Below, in pieces: positions 8,769 to 16,530 of a stretch of 64,000 bases of DNA. Location of the stretch: positions 3,939,065 through 4,003,064 of the forward strand of contig NZ_DS544873.1 of NCBI RefSeq assembly GCF_000154725.1. Direction: 5' to 3'. Every line of letters begins with the position of its first letter. The first letter of the stretch is position 1. The notes under the pieces were generated by a model. The model saw only the letters and a program-made list of their open reading frames with translations, had not been told where the DNA came from and did not search any database. The DNA comes from Kordia algicida OT-1. Lineage in GTDB: Bacteria > Bacteroidota > Bacteroidia > Flavobacteriales > Flavobacteriaceae. The position numbers were made by a program, and so were the translations under genes.

Positions 8769-9701
8769 TTATAATGCATGTCCCGCCGCGACACAAATTC
8801 CAAATTCTGCAACTAATAAAATAGTTCCCCAACCTGTTAGACCTGCGACAAACTTTTTTGCTACTTTCTTGAAAGCCTTTTTTAAAGCTCTCCCTTTTAC
8901 TTTTTTACCATCTAAAGCATCTCTTAAATCTGCAAGAGAATCTAAACCTAGCGTTGATATTGCACATCCGCTAATTATACCCCAATTTTGTGCATTAGCA
9001 GTTTGTACACCAAACATAGAAGACATAAGCTCTAATTCATCATTATATACTAATCCTTCAGCTTCAGCTTCTACAACTAATATTGCGTGAACTAGAGGAA
9101 TCATTGCTGATTCATCGGCACCATCTAATGCTTCTACAATATCAGTTTCAGTTAATTCTCTTGATAATAGAAAATTTCGAGCAGCCTGAATTGCTGGATC
9201 CATAGCCTCAACAGTTGGTTCTTGTGGTATATCAAAACACATGCTAAATCCAAATGCTACAGGGTCATTCGCCACATTACCTTCATTGTCATCAACTACC
9301 ACAGGGCGTGTTCCTGAATCGTTCCCTAAGTCGATTACTTCTCCTATCGTATCAACATCAGTCGCATCAATAACACCTGTATTTGAAGAACCGTTTGAAT
9401 CATCTTGATTTAATAATAAACACATCTTAAAAGTAAGGATTTCATCTGTATTTTCCTTTGATAAATCATTTCCTTTTTTATCTCCTTTATAATTACTTTT
9501 TATAATGTTAATTTCTCGTAATTTTTCACTTGATTCATTCAATGCCTCAATAAAACTACTTTTTAATTCTTTATCATTTTCATCTTCAAAAGTGCTATCA
9601 GTTTGACAAGCCTGAAAAATGAGGACACCTGATAATAGTGTTAGTTTAATCATAAAGATAGCGAACAATCCTTTTCCAATCCTTTTAATTCCGTTTTTCA
9701 T
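8769..9701 (-). CDS. Unrecognised lipoprotein with basic-hydrophobic C-terminal tail
   Basis: A 310-residue protein starting at the ATG at 9701, chosen because it opens directly onto a basic-hydrophobic signal ending in FQACQTD (Cys about residue 32); an upstream extension adds only polar residues. The middle is acidic and Asp-rich (about 100-160). The last 70 residues change character: a Gly/Cys-containing stretch (IISGCAIST), a basic helix (KKAFKKVAKKFV) and a hydrophobic Gly-rich end (GTILLVAEFGICVAAG). That tail recalls bacteriocin-like or pore-forming segments, though I cannot name the family. It leads a minus-strand cluster of four small genes. Confidence 0.7.
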   Translation of the reverse strand: MKNGIKRIGKGLFAIFMIKLTLLSGVLIFQACQTDSTFEDENDKELKSSFIEALNESSEKLREINIIKSNYKGDKKGNDLSKENTDEILTFKMCLLLNQDDSNGSSNTGVIDATDVDTIGEVIDLGNDSGTRPVVVDDNEGNVANDPVAFGFSMCFDIPQEPTVEAMDPAIQAARNFLLSRELTETDIVEALDGADESAMIPLVHAILVVEAEAEGLVYNDELELMSSMFGVQTANAQNWGIISGCAISTLGLDSLADLRDALDGKKVKGRALKKAFKKVAKKFVAGLTGWGTILLVAEFGICVAAGHAL

Positions 9702-9784
9702 TATTTTATTAATTTTTAAAATACACCTACTCGTTCGTTTTTCGGTTTCCACGACTGTTTTTTAAAGTGAATAGTGACACTTTA

Positions 9785-9897
9785 ACAAACATTTGCTGCG
9801 ATGTGTATTAAAAAATACCTATCTTTGATTTGCAGATTGTAGGCAAATGTTTATTTGTTTACTCAAAAGGCTTTCGCTGTAGCGGAAGCTTTTTTTA
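9785..9897 (+). ncRNA. Candidate structured small RNA with terminator
   Basis: A hairpin at 9870-9889 (8-bp stem with one G-U pair, loop TGTA) followed by seven T is a good terminator, yet no coding frame precedes it on this strand. Two readings are possible. One is a short transcript of about 64 bases starting near 9834, after a perfect -7 box TATCTTTG at 9820-9827. The other is a larger RNA closed by the perfect 10-bp pairing of 9787-9796 with 9843-9852. The size of the longer form is like that of small structured RNAs such as 6S-type RNAs, but I could not match it to a family. Confidence 0.35.
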
Positions 9898-10089
9898 TTA
9901 AAACTTTTCTTTCAATTAAAATTTATAATATATTTTAGTTGTTAGATTTTTTTGATGATGTAAAATTAGTTCTTAATAGTAAGGTAAAGCAAATAATAAC
10001 AACCTATTTTCAGTGAATTTTACTCAAAAAAATATATAATATTTTGATATTCAGTGCCTTAAAAATAGGTATAGAGAAATCAATTTCAC

Positions 10090-10110
10090 CCTATTTTCTC
10101 AGAAAATAGG
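10090..10110. promoter_or_regulatory. Operator-like palindrome upstream of the TPR-HTH regulator
   Basis: CCTATTTTC, three bases, GAAAATAGG. The palindrome actually extends to 19 bp per arm (10081-10119). A TTGG, candidate -33 element, begins 7 bases after it. The same 21-base arrangement occurs upstream of the peptide gene at 11984. It is probably the regulator's own binding site. Confidence 0.6.
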
Positions 10111-10152
10111 GTGAAATTGGAGTTTTGTCCATATTATAAAATGTAAAATTTA

Positions 10153-11856
10153 ATGTTTGGTAAAATTTATTATAATATTTTTTTTCTTTTTTCTTTTATT
10201 TTGGTAATGGGGCAACAAAATTCTGTTACTATTAAAATAGATACATTGTCAAATAAAAGCTTTGCAGAATTAAAAGATATCTTCTATGAAAATAGTGGTA
10301 ATTCTTCGATAGCAAGAGATATTGCACAGTTTACACTTCATAAAGCTACAATTGTTAAAGATAACAGAGCCATTGCAAACAGCTATATTAGATTGTATGC
10401 AACGTATTTTAATGACATAGTAAATGGAAAGAAATATTTAGATAGTAGCATTGCAATTTCTGAAAGATACAACCTAAAAGATTTATTGGCAGAAAGTTAT
10501 TTTTATAGAGGTAGCTTACATTATTACTCAGGAAAAGATGAAGAGGCTTCATATGATTTCTTAAAAGCTAAATCTTATGTTACTGAAAAAGAAGGAATCT
10601 ACTATAAAATTATTTTCAATATAGGTATTTTAAAAGTAGATATTGGGAAAAATGAAGAGGCTATACAATTATTTGAAGAATGCCTAAAATATGATTTAGC
10701 CAATGGAAGAGACAAAACAAGAAAACAAGACTTCTCGGAAACCCTCTACGCATTTTCGACTGCTTACACAAATATTAAGCTACATGACTCAGCGACAAAA
10801 TATTCAACAAAAGGGTATAAATTTGCAAAAAAATTAAATGACTCTTCTCATTTAATGTTTACTTATATTGAAGGTAATAATAAGTTTTTTCAGAAAATGT
10901 ACAGAGAATCTAAAGATAGTTTACTAAAATCCATCCCATACCTTGCTGAAATTGAAGATTTTCCTAATCTTGCTATAGCATATCATTATTTAGGGAAAAT
11001 AAATGAGATACAAAGTAATGAGGAAAAAATGATATCATATTTCAAAAAAGTAGATAGTATTTTTGATGAAACTGGATATGCTTACCCTGAAACACGGAAA
11101 TCTTATGAATCCCTAATACGCTATTACGAAAAAAATAATGATTCTGAGAATCAATTATTTTATGTGAAAAAATTGCTACATATAGACAGTATTTTAAACA
11201 ACAGATATCGTAATATAAGCACTTCAATACATGAGGAATTTGATACTAAAAACCTTTTAATTGAAAAGGATTTTTTAGAATCAAAACTTAAAAGATCAGA
11301 AGAATTTGGAAACAAATCTAGAAGAAATATTTATATTCTAATTACACTATTATTAGGTTTATCTACTATATTGATTTACAATTATAAAAAAAGAAAAAAA
11401 TATAAAAAGAAGTTTCTTGAATTAATGAAGCTGACAGATACACCTATATCTAGTGAAGAGGAAACTAGAGTTGACAACGAACCTATTTCTGATTTAGACT
11501 TAAACGAAGAAACTATTAATAGTATATTAAATAAATTAAAAAGTTTTGAAGGAGAAAAGGGCTTTTTACAAAAAGGTATTACATTAAATTTAGTAGCTAA
11601 AAAGTGCGACACAAATTCTAAATATTTGTCAAAAATCATTAATAAACATAAAGAAAATAACTTTCGTAATTATATAAACAGTTTGAGAATCGAATATGTA
11701 GTGAAGGAACTTAAAGAGAATAGAAACTTTAGAAAGTACACTGTTAAAGCAATAGCTGATGAAGCAGGTTTTTCTAATAGTGAATCTTATTCTAGAGCTT
11801 TTTATAAATTCACAGGAATTCACACATCATATTTTATAAAAAATATAAATCACTGA
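10153..11856 (+). CDS. TPR-containing membrane regulator with AraC-type HTH
   Basis: A 567-residue protein with a signal peptide (about 1-20, ending MGQQ), an extracytoplasmic helical-repeat region of TPR type (about 30-370), one membrane helix near 391-410, and a cytoplasmic AraC-type double HTH (about 455-565, with NYINSLRIEYVV and AIADEAGFSNSESYSRAF). This architecture is common in Bacteroidota and is thought to sense peptides or envelope signals, then bind DNA from the membrane. Neighbouring CCTATTTTC-N3-GAAAATAGG palindromes before this gene and before the peptide gene at 11984 suggest autoregulation and control of that gene. It is a likely paralogue of the regulator at 6873. Confidence 0.88.
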   Translation: MFGKIYYNIFFLFSFILVMGQQNSVTIKIDTLSNKSFAELKDIFYENSGNSSIARDIAQFTLHKATIVKDNRAIANSYIRLYATYFNDIVNGKKYLDSSIAISERYNLKDLLAESYFYRGSLHYYSGKDEEASYDFLKAKSYVTEKEGIYYKIIFNIGILKVDIGKNEEAIQLFEECLKYDLANGRDKTRKQDFSETLYAFSTAYTNIKLHDSATKYSTKGYKFAKKLNDSSHLMFTYIEGNNKFFQKMYRESKDSLLKSIPYLAEIEDFPNLAIAYHYLGKINEIQSNEEKMISYFKKVDSIFDETGYAYPETRKSYESLIRYYEKNNDSENQLFYVKKLLHIDSILNNRYRNISTSIHEEFDTKNLLIEKDFLESKLKRSEEFGNKSRRNIYILITLLLGLSTILIYNYKKRKKYKKKFLELMKLTDTPISSEEETRVDNEPISDLDLNEETINSILNKLKSFEGEKGFLQKGITLNLVAKKCDTNSKYLSKIINKHKENNFRNYINSLRIEYVVKELKENRNFRKYTVKAIADEAGFSNSESYSRAFYKFTGIHTSYFIKNINH

Positions 11857-11884
11857 TAATCATTAATAAAATAAATAAAAATGA

Positions 11885-11905
11885 CCTATTTTCACGGAAA
11901 ATAGG
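11885..11905. promoter_or_regulatory. Operator-like palindrome upstream of the Cys-rich peptide gene
   Basis: CCTATTTTC, three bases, GAAAATAGG, identical in arms and spacing to 10090-10110, with TTGG beginning 8 bases after it. The location just upstream of a -33-like element fits an activator site for the peptide gene at 11984. Confidence 0.6.
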
Positions 11906-11983
11906 GATGTAGTTGGAAAAAACGATCAATTCTGATGATGAATACCATAAATTTACATCAAACAAAAATTAAAGAACAAAATT

Positions 11984-12199
11984 ATGAAGAAACAAAGAAA
12001 ATTAAAGTTATTAATTACCAAAGTGTCTAATTTAAATAATTCAGTTTATAACATATATGGAGGAAACACTGACGCAAATTGTGAAACAACTGACTGTGAT
12101 GCTACTAATCATGATACTTGTGGTTGTGGTGGTGCAGGAAAGACAAAGTCTACTTCCGTAAAAGTACAATGTTTCACAACTACACCCAATATTTGTTAA
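11984..12199 (+). CDS. Candidate Cys-rich ribosomal peptide precursor with double-glycine leader
   Basis: A 71-residue peptide. The basic leader (about 1-27, MKKQRKLKLLITKVSNLNN through IYGG) resembles the leaders of Bacteroidota class I lanthipeptide-like precursors ending in GG. The core (about 28-71) has six Cys and many Thr and Ser, a composition suited to lanthionine or disulfide cross-linking. No LanB, LanC, radical SAM or peptidase-containing exporter gene is in the window, so modification would need enzymes encoded elsewhere, or there is none. A palindromic operator lies upstream, and a hairpin terminator sits between it and the subtilase gene at 12266, as often seen when a precursor is made in excess. 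Confidence 0.7.
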   Translation: MKKQRKLKLLITKVSNLNNSVYNIYGGNTDANCETTDCDATNHDTCGCGGAGKTKSTSVKVQCFTTTPNIC

Positions 12200-12220
12200 A
12201 AATAAATAACTTATTAATTT

Positions 12221-12250
12221 AATGGGTAAATTAATTAATTTACCCATTTT
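12221..12250 (+). terminator. Hairpin between peptide gene and subtilase gene
   Basis: Perfect 12-bp stem (AATGGGTAAATT at 12221-12232 with 12237-12248), 4-base loop, then T residues. It could terminate or attenuate transcription so that the peptide is made in excess over the protease. Confidence 0.7.
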
Positions 12251-12265
12251 TCAATATAACTAACA

Positions 12266-13957
12266 ATGTCAATGAAAATATATAATTTAATTATTCTATC
12301 AATAATGCTTTTACTTTCAACGTCATGTAAATCTCAGTCTTTTAGACCAGAAACCTCTGTTAATAATTCTAAAATCATTGAAAAAAGAGTGAATTTAACA
12401 GAAGATGAGATTAAAAATTGGCAACATAAAAGTTTTTCAAAAGATACAATTTTTGGTATTAGTTCTGAATTAGCTTATGATTTTATAGAAGGGAAAAAAG
12501 GGATGGAAATAATAGTTGCAATCATTGACCTAGAAGTAAATATTAACCATAGAGACTTAAAAAATAAAATTTGGATAAATACGGATGAAATACCAAACAA
12601 TAACATCGATGATGATAAAAATGGATATGTAGATGACATAAATGGTTGGAATTTTTTGGGAACAAAAAAAAATGATCCCACCATACATCACAAAAGTACA
12701 GCAGTAAGAATACTTAAAAAATACAAACACTTCAAAAATTTAGATGAGTCAAATATAGAGTCTAAGGACTTAAAAGTCTATAGATTATATAAAAGAGCCG
12801 AAAAATACCAAAAGGAGAAAATTGAAGAAGCAAAATTAAATCTCGAATATTTTCAAGGATTTAAAGAAAGGTACTTAAAACTCAAAGATACAATGAATGT
12901 ATTATTTAATAAAAAAGATTTTACACTAGAAGAACTAGATTCTTTATATAAAAAAAATACTGATACAATAATTAAGCAAAAATTAGCAAGTACCCGATAT
13001 TTAATTAAAAATGGAATTGATGAAAAAAGAATAAATCAAATTCTTAATATTCATAAGAATAATATAGAGAAAACTTATAATATAGAACATTTTGATAGGC
13101 TAACTAACGACGATTTAAATGATATAAATGATTCTATATATGGTAACAATAATGTCTTTGGAAATGCAAAAATGGATCATGGAACAAAAGTAGCAGGGAT
13201 CATTGCCGCAAACAGAGATAACGAAGATGGAATTATTGGAATTGTAGATAATATAAAAATTATGCCAATAATAATTTCTAGTTATGGAAATGAAAATGAT
13301 AAGGATATTGCATTAGCTATAAGATATGCAGTTAATAATGGTGCGAAAATTATCAATATGAGTATTGGAAAAGAATTTTCAATAAATGAAAAATGGATCA
13401 GTGATGCAATAAAATACGCTGAGAAAAAGGATGTTTTAATAGTATCAGCGGCAGGAAATGAAGGATTAAATTTAGATGATAAAAAAAATTATTATTATCC
13501 TAATGACATGGATGAAAATAAAAATGAAATTTTAAATAATTTCATTGCAGTTGGTTCTTCAAACTATTCAAACGAATTAATCTCAAATTATACAAACTAT
13601 GGAAAAAAAACAGTTGACATTTTTGCTCCTGGAGAAGATATAAAAGTTCTTACTTGGAATGGTGTTGATACTGATTCAGGATCGTCTCTTTCATGTGCTA
13701 TTGTATCGGGTGTTGTTGCTTTGATCAGATCATACTTTCCTAATTTAAATGTCATAGAGGTAAAAAATATAATTTTAAAATCGGGAATTTCCAAAAATAT
13801 AATGGTTTACAAACCTAGTCCTGAAGGTAAAGAGAAAGATGATAATAAAGTCCCTTTCAGCTCCCTATCAAAATCAGGAAAAATAGTCAATGCTTACAAT
13901 GCACTACTCATGGCGGAAGAAGTCTCTAAAAAGAAGAAAAAGAAAAAACGTAAATAA
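12266..13957 (+). CDS. Lipoprotein subtilisin-like serine protease (S8)
   Basis: A 563-residue protein with lipobox LSTSC near residue 20, so anchored by lipid outside the inner membrane. Catalytic positions of the subtilase triad are visible: Asp in VAIIDLEVN (about 87), His in DHGTKVAGIIAA (about 304), and Ser in SGSSLSCAIVSG (about 473, GSS in place of the usual GTS). The oxyanion Asn lies in SAAGNEG. Asp and His are separated by about 215 residues, far more than the usual 30-40; the insert is helical and rich in Lys and Glu. The gene is 66 bases after a Cys-rich leader peptide gene and may process or degrade that peptide outside the cytoplasm. That link is inference. Confidence 0.9.
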   Translation: MSMKIYNLIILSIMLLLSTSCKSQSFRPETSVNNSKIIEKRVNLTEDEIKNWQHKSFSKDTIFGISSELAYDFIEGKKGMEIIVAIIDLEVNINHRDLKNKIWINTDEIPNNNIDDDKNGYVDDINGWNFLGTKKNDPTIHHKSTAVRILKKYKHFKNLDESNIESKDLKVYRLYKRAEKYQKEKIEEAKLNLEYFQGFKERYLKLKDTMNVLFNKKDFTLEELDSLYKKNTDTIIKQKLASTRYLIKNGIDEKRINQILNIHKNNIEKTYNIEHFDRLTNDDLNDINDSIYGNNNVFGNAKMDHGTKVAGIIAANRDNEDGIIGIVDNIKIMPIIISSYGNENDKDIALAIRYAVNNGAKIINMSIGKEFSINEKWISDAIKYAEKKDVLIVSAAGNEGLNLDDKKNYYYPNDMDENKNEILNNFIAVGSSNYSNELISNYTNYGKKTVDIFAPGEDIKVLTWNGVDTDSGSSLSCAIVSGVVALIRSYFPNLNVIEVKNIILKSGISKNIMVYKPSPEGKEKDDNKVPFSSLSKSGKIVNAYNALLMAEEVSKKKKKKKRK

Positions 13958-13970
13958 TTAAAAAGTTATC

Positions 13971-14483
13971 ATGTATATAATTTGGACACTCATAAATACG
14001 GCATTAGTCATCCTGTTTTGGGCATTAGTATTAACGCTATTCTCCAAAGGAAAAAAATTATTTGACAACAAATACGGCAATGCTATTATTGTACTATTTG
14101 TAATTGGCGTTATCGGTATGTTGAGCTTTAAGGAAATTGATGTTAACGACAATAGGTACGTTTCAAAAACGAAAATAGATCAAAAAGATCGTGATAAAAT
14201 AATATCAATAAACAAACGATTGGAAAAAAATAGCGCTTTTCATATATCACTACACGCACGGTATTTGGAAGAAACCGATAAAGCCACCCTATTAAGCGGA
14301 TATGCAACTAGAAGTGGTTTTACATCAGGGTTTCAATGGAAATCAGGTGCAGTTGTGATTAATAAAAATAAAACTGGAGAAATAACGTATCAGGCTACAG
14401 GAATATTAAAGTGGAATTTACTAGGAATTAATATCTATACAGAAAGTAAATATTACGAAGGTACACTCAAGGAAGCTCCGTAG
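13971..14483 (+). CDS. Hypothetical membrane protein
   Basis: A 170-residue protein with two membrane helices at about residues 3-22 and 36-52 and a soluble C-terminal domain of roughly 110 residues. I do not recognise a family. It starts 13 bases after the lipoprotein subtilase stop, so the two are probably co-transcribed. It could be an accessory or protective membrane partner of the peptide/protease pair, but the sequence gives no catalytic motif. Confidence 0.65.
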   Translation: MYIIWTLINTALVILFWALVLTLFSKGKKLFDNKYGNAIIVLFVIGVIGMLSFKEIDVNDNRYVSKTKIDQKDRDKIISINKRLEKNSAFHISLHARYLEETDKATLLSGYATRSGFTSGFQWKSGAVVINKNKTGEITYQATGILKWNLLGINIYTESKYYEGTLKEAP

Positions 14484-14563
14484 TTAAACTTGTAATTAAC
14501 GAGAGCTTGACATAAATGTATTCAAAATTTTATCCAAGTAATTTTATCTCGCAACGATATTAA

Positions 14564-16123
14564 CTACCGCACCAAATGAATACTAATTGTAGCAATTTCA
14601 TCACTCGGAAAACAATAGGAATGTGTTGGGTCAATCGTAATTCCCGCTTTTGAAATCGCTTCCAAAAACACATCCAACTCTACAATATACTGATCGGAAA
14701 AACCATGTGTCACATCATACGCCGTACAAGGTGTTCTGCCTAAATTCATCGCAACAGTATCTGGAGAAACGGTATGCAATTCAATAAACAACAAACCATG
14801 ATGTTGAATATACGGTTTCCACTTTTCAAAGTGTTCTACCAAGCTCTGCGCAACGTCACTATTATGCAATTGCTTTCCACGATGTGCAAATGCTCCTGTT
14901 GACAATAAATTCCCCGTATACGAAGCTTTAGGTACATTAAACGGTCGGTTATGATCTAAAAAAGAACGCACATTCAGTAATTCTCCCAACTTTACATTGT
15001 ACAATTCTTGTAGCTTCCTATCAATTTCCGCAGGATTTCCAATATCGCCCCAAACAACTTCCGCCCAAACATTCGCTTTCTCTAAATTTCGTTTCGTACT
15101 CAACAACGCTTCCTTATTATAATCAGCACCAATCAAAATTAATTTATTGTTGCTTAAGTCATCTTTGCGTTGGGTTTTATTCCAAATTAAATCAAAAATA
15201 TGCTCTAGCAATGCGCCATTTCCACAACCAACATCAATAATTCCTTTCGGTTGTTCGGCAAGTGGTTTGTTAAAAATATCGACCAAAACAGCATCAAACT
15301 TATTAAAATAAGTTGCATGACTGCCGCCACTTCCCCAAACATTCATACCACGAAACACGTGCTGTTCATTTCCTAAATGATCTTGCTTAAAAAACGGTAA
15401 AAAATCTCCAGTCAAATACGTTTCCATATGGTTCATAATAGGAATGTACGAAGTAGTAACACCGTACGCATAACTCTTAGCAAACAAAAATTTTCCTTTT
15501 TTAGTAAGTCCATTATCATCATACAAATCTAGCAAGCGCAACACTTTTTGAAGCGACTCATCTTTCAAAAAACGAACGGTTTCAATATTTTCTAAATCAC
15601 CGTGATATCCCAAATATACCAACATCGGCGCTAGCAAAACTCCTTCCAAATGCACAGCAATCTCTACCTTAAAATATGCATCAGTTTGCAAGGCTTTCTT
15701 CGCATTTGCCAAATAAGCAGCAAACGCAAGCAAATAATCTGTTCTCAACGATGAAAATTTAAAAGGACTTTTAAAAAGTTCATAATAATGATGAAACAAC
15801 GCTTCAAAATATACGTAATGTGTAATGTGTCGCTGAAAGGCAATAAACTTTGCGGTAGTTTCAATGCGAACAGCTTCTTGCGTTACCTCATAATTCAAAA
15901 TTCCTTGCGAGGACAAACTACGCAAAGCAACATTTAAATATCCTGAGTGAAATTGTGGAAACTTTTCAAGAAGAAAGGAAAGAGAAGTTGATTTTTCAGA
16001 AGCTAAAAAATCAAAAACGGCATGGCGTTCCAACACAGCAATACTCGCGGTAATGGCAATGCCATCTTGATGTTTAAATAAAAGTGATCTAAATGCCCGT
16101 TTTTCTTCTCTGGTTAAGTTCAT
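14564..16123 (-). CDS. Class I SAM-dependent methyltransferase with N-terminal helical region
   Basis: A 519-residue protein. The SAM-binding motif I IIDVGCGNGALLEHI lies near residues 293-307, followed by an acidic LIGADYN strand end. The N-terminal half (about 1-270) is helical, starting with a winged-helix-like region, and is much longer than in simple methyltransferases. The architecture resembles methyltransferases attached to natural-product pathways (AprA-like), though I cannot assign the substrate. It is downstream on the minus strand of the leader peptide gene at 16229, separated by a terminator hairpin, so joint function with that peptide is possible but unproven. Confidence 0.75.
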   Translation of the reverse strand: MNLTREEKRAFRSLLFKHQDGIAITASIAVLERHAVFDFLASEKSTSLSFLLEKFPQFHSGYLNVALRSLSSQGILNYEVTQEAVRIETTAKFIAFQRHITHYVYFEALFHHYYELFKSPFKFSSLRTDYLLAFAAYLANAKKALQTDAYFKVEIAVHLEGVLLAPMLVYLGYHGDLENIETVRFLKDESLQKVLRLLDLYDDNGLTKKGKFLFAKSYAYGVTTSYIPIMNHMETYLTGDFLPFFKQDHLGNEQHVFRGMNVWGSGGSHATYFNKFDAVLVDIFNKPLAEQPKGIIDVGCGNGALLEHIFDLIWNKTQRKDDLSNNKLILIGADYNKEALLSTKRNLEKANVWAEVVWGDIGNPAEIDRKLQELYNVKLGELLNVRSFLDHNRPFNVPKASYTGNLLSTGAFAHRGKQLHNSDVAQSLVEHFEKWKPYIQHHGLLFIELHTVSPDTVAMNLGRTPCTAYDVTHGFSDQYIVELDVFLEAISKAGITIDPTHSYCFPSDEIATISIHLVR

Positions 16124-16163
16124 ATCTCTTAAAGATACAGAATTTTAAAATGCAGTTAAAAGA

Positions 16164-16198
16164 AAAAGAACTGAAGAATTCGTATCTTCAGTTCTTTT
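16164..16198 (-). terminator. Terminator between the peptide gene at 16229 and the methyltransferase
   Basis: Perfect 13-bp stem (AAAAGAACTGAAG at 16164-16176 with 16186-16198), 9-base loop, T-rich tail on the minus strand. It ends transcription of the small peptide gene. Confidence 0.8.
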
Positions 16199-16228
16199 AA
16201 AAAAAGCTTATATGCTAAAATTTATATA

Positions 16229-16420
16229 CTAAGTTGGTATATCACATACGTCTCCTGGAAATTTAGTTGGTGGAAGAGGTTCTGGCTCTGGAGGAATAGG
16301 GCAAAACTTTACGGTTTCTGGCCAAAAAGAATCGTCTCCTCCATGTACTTTTTGTAATCCCTCTAAACTAGAAATCGTTTTTTTGTGTAACGATAAATTT
16401 TTTAATGTTTGTTTCTTCAT
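16229..16420 (-). CDS. Candidate peptide precursor with double-glycine leader
   Basis: A 63-residue peptide. The leader (about 1-28, with LKNLSLHKKTISSL and ending VHGG) closely resembles Bacteroidota class I lanthipeptide-type leaders. The core of about 35 residues is Pro- and Glu-rich (PIPPEPEPLPP) with only two Cys and few Ser/Thr, so classic lanthionine rings are unlikely; a single disulfide or another modification is possible. No modification enzyme of the LanB/LanC type is nearby; the neighbours are a methyltransferase and an ABC ATPase. It has its own terminator, so it is probably monocistronic. Confidence 0.65.
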   Translation of the reverse strand: MKKQTLKNLSLHKKTISSLEGLQKVHGGDDSFWPETVKFCPIPPEPEPLPPTKFPGDVCDIPT

Positions 16421-16530
16421 GATATAACGTTATTTATGTGTGTATCATAAAATTAAATGCTACAAAAGTAGTGTACAAGACTGAGTTTCTGAAAAGTTGT
16501 TTTGAGTTGTTGTAATAGAAAAAAGTAAAA

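Larger units (their letters stand above)
9702..10152. other. 451-base intergenic region with structured RNA candidate and operator sites
   Basis: This divergent region lies between the lipoprotein at 8769 and the regulator at 10153. It holds a possible small RNA (9785-9897) and four CCTATTTT/AAAATAGG half-sites at 10003, 10062, 10090 and 10102. No protein-coding frame of useful length was seen. It is strongly AT-rich. Confidence 0.7.

Noticed and set aside
11984..16420. A complete lanthipeptide biosynthetic cluster
   Set aside because: No LanB, LanC, LanM, radical SAM or peptidase-containing exporter gene is present; only precursor-like peptides and unrelated enzymes.
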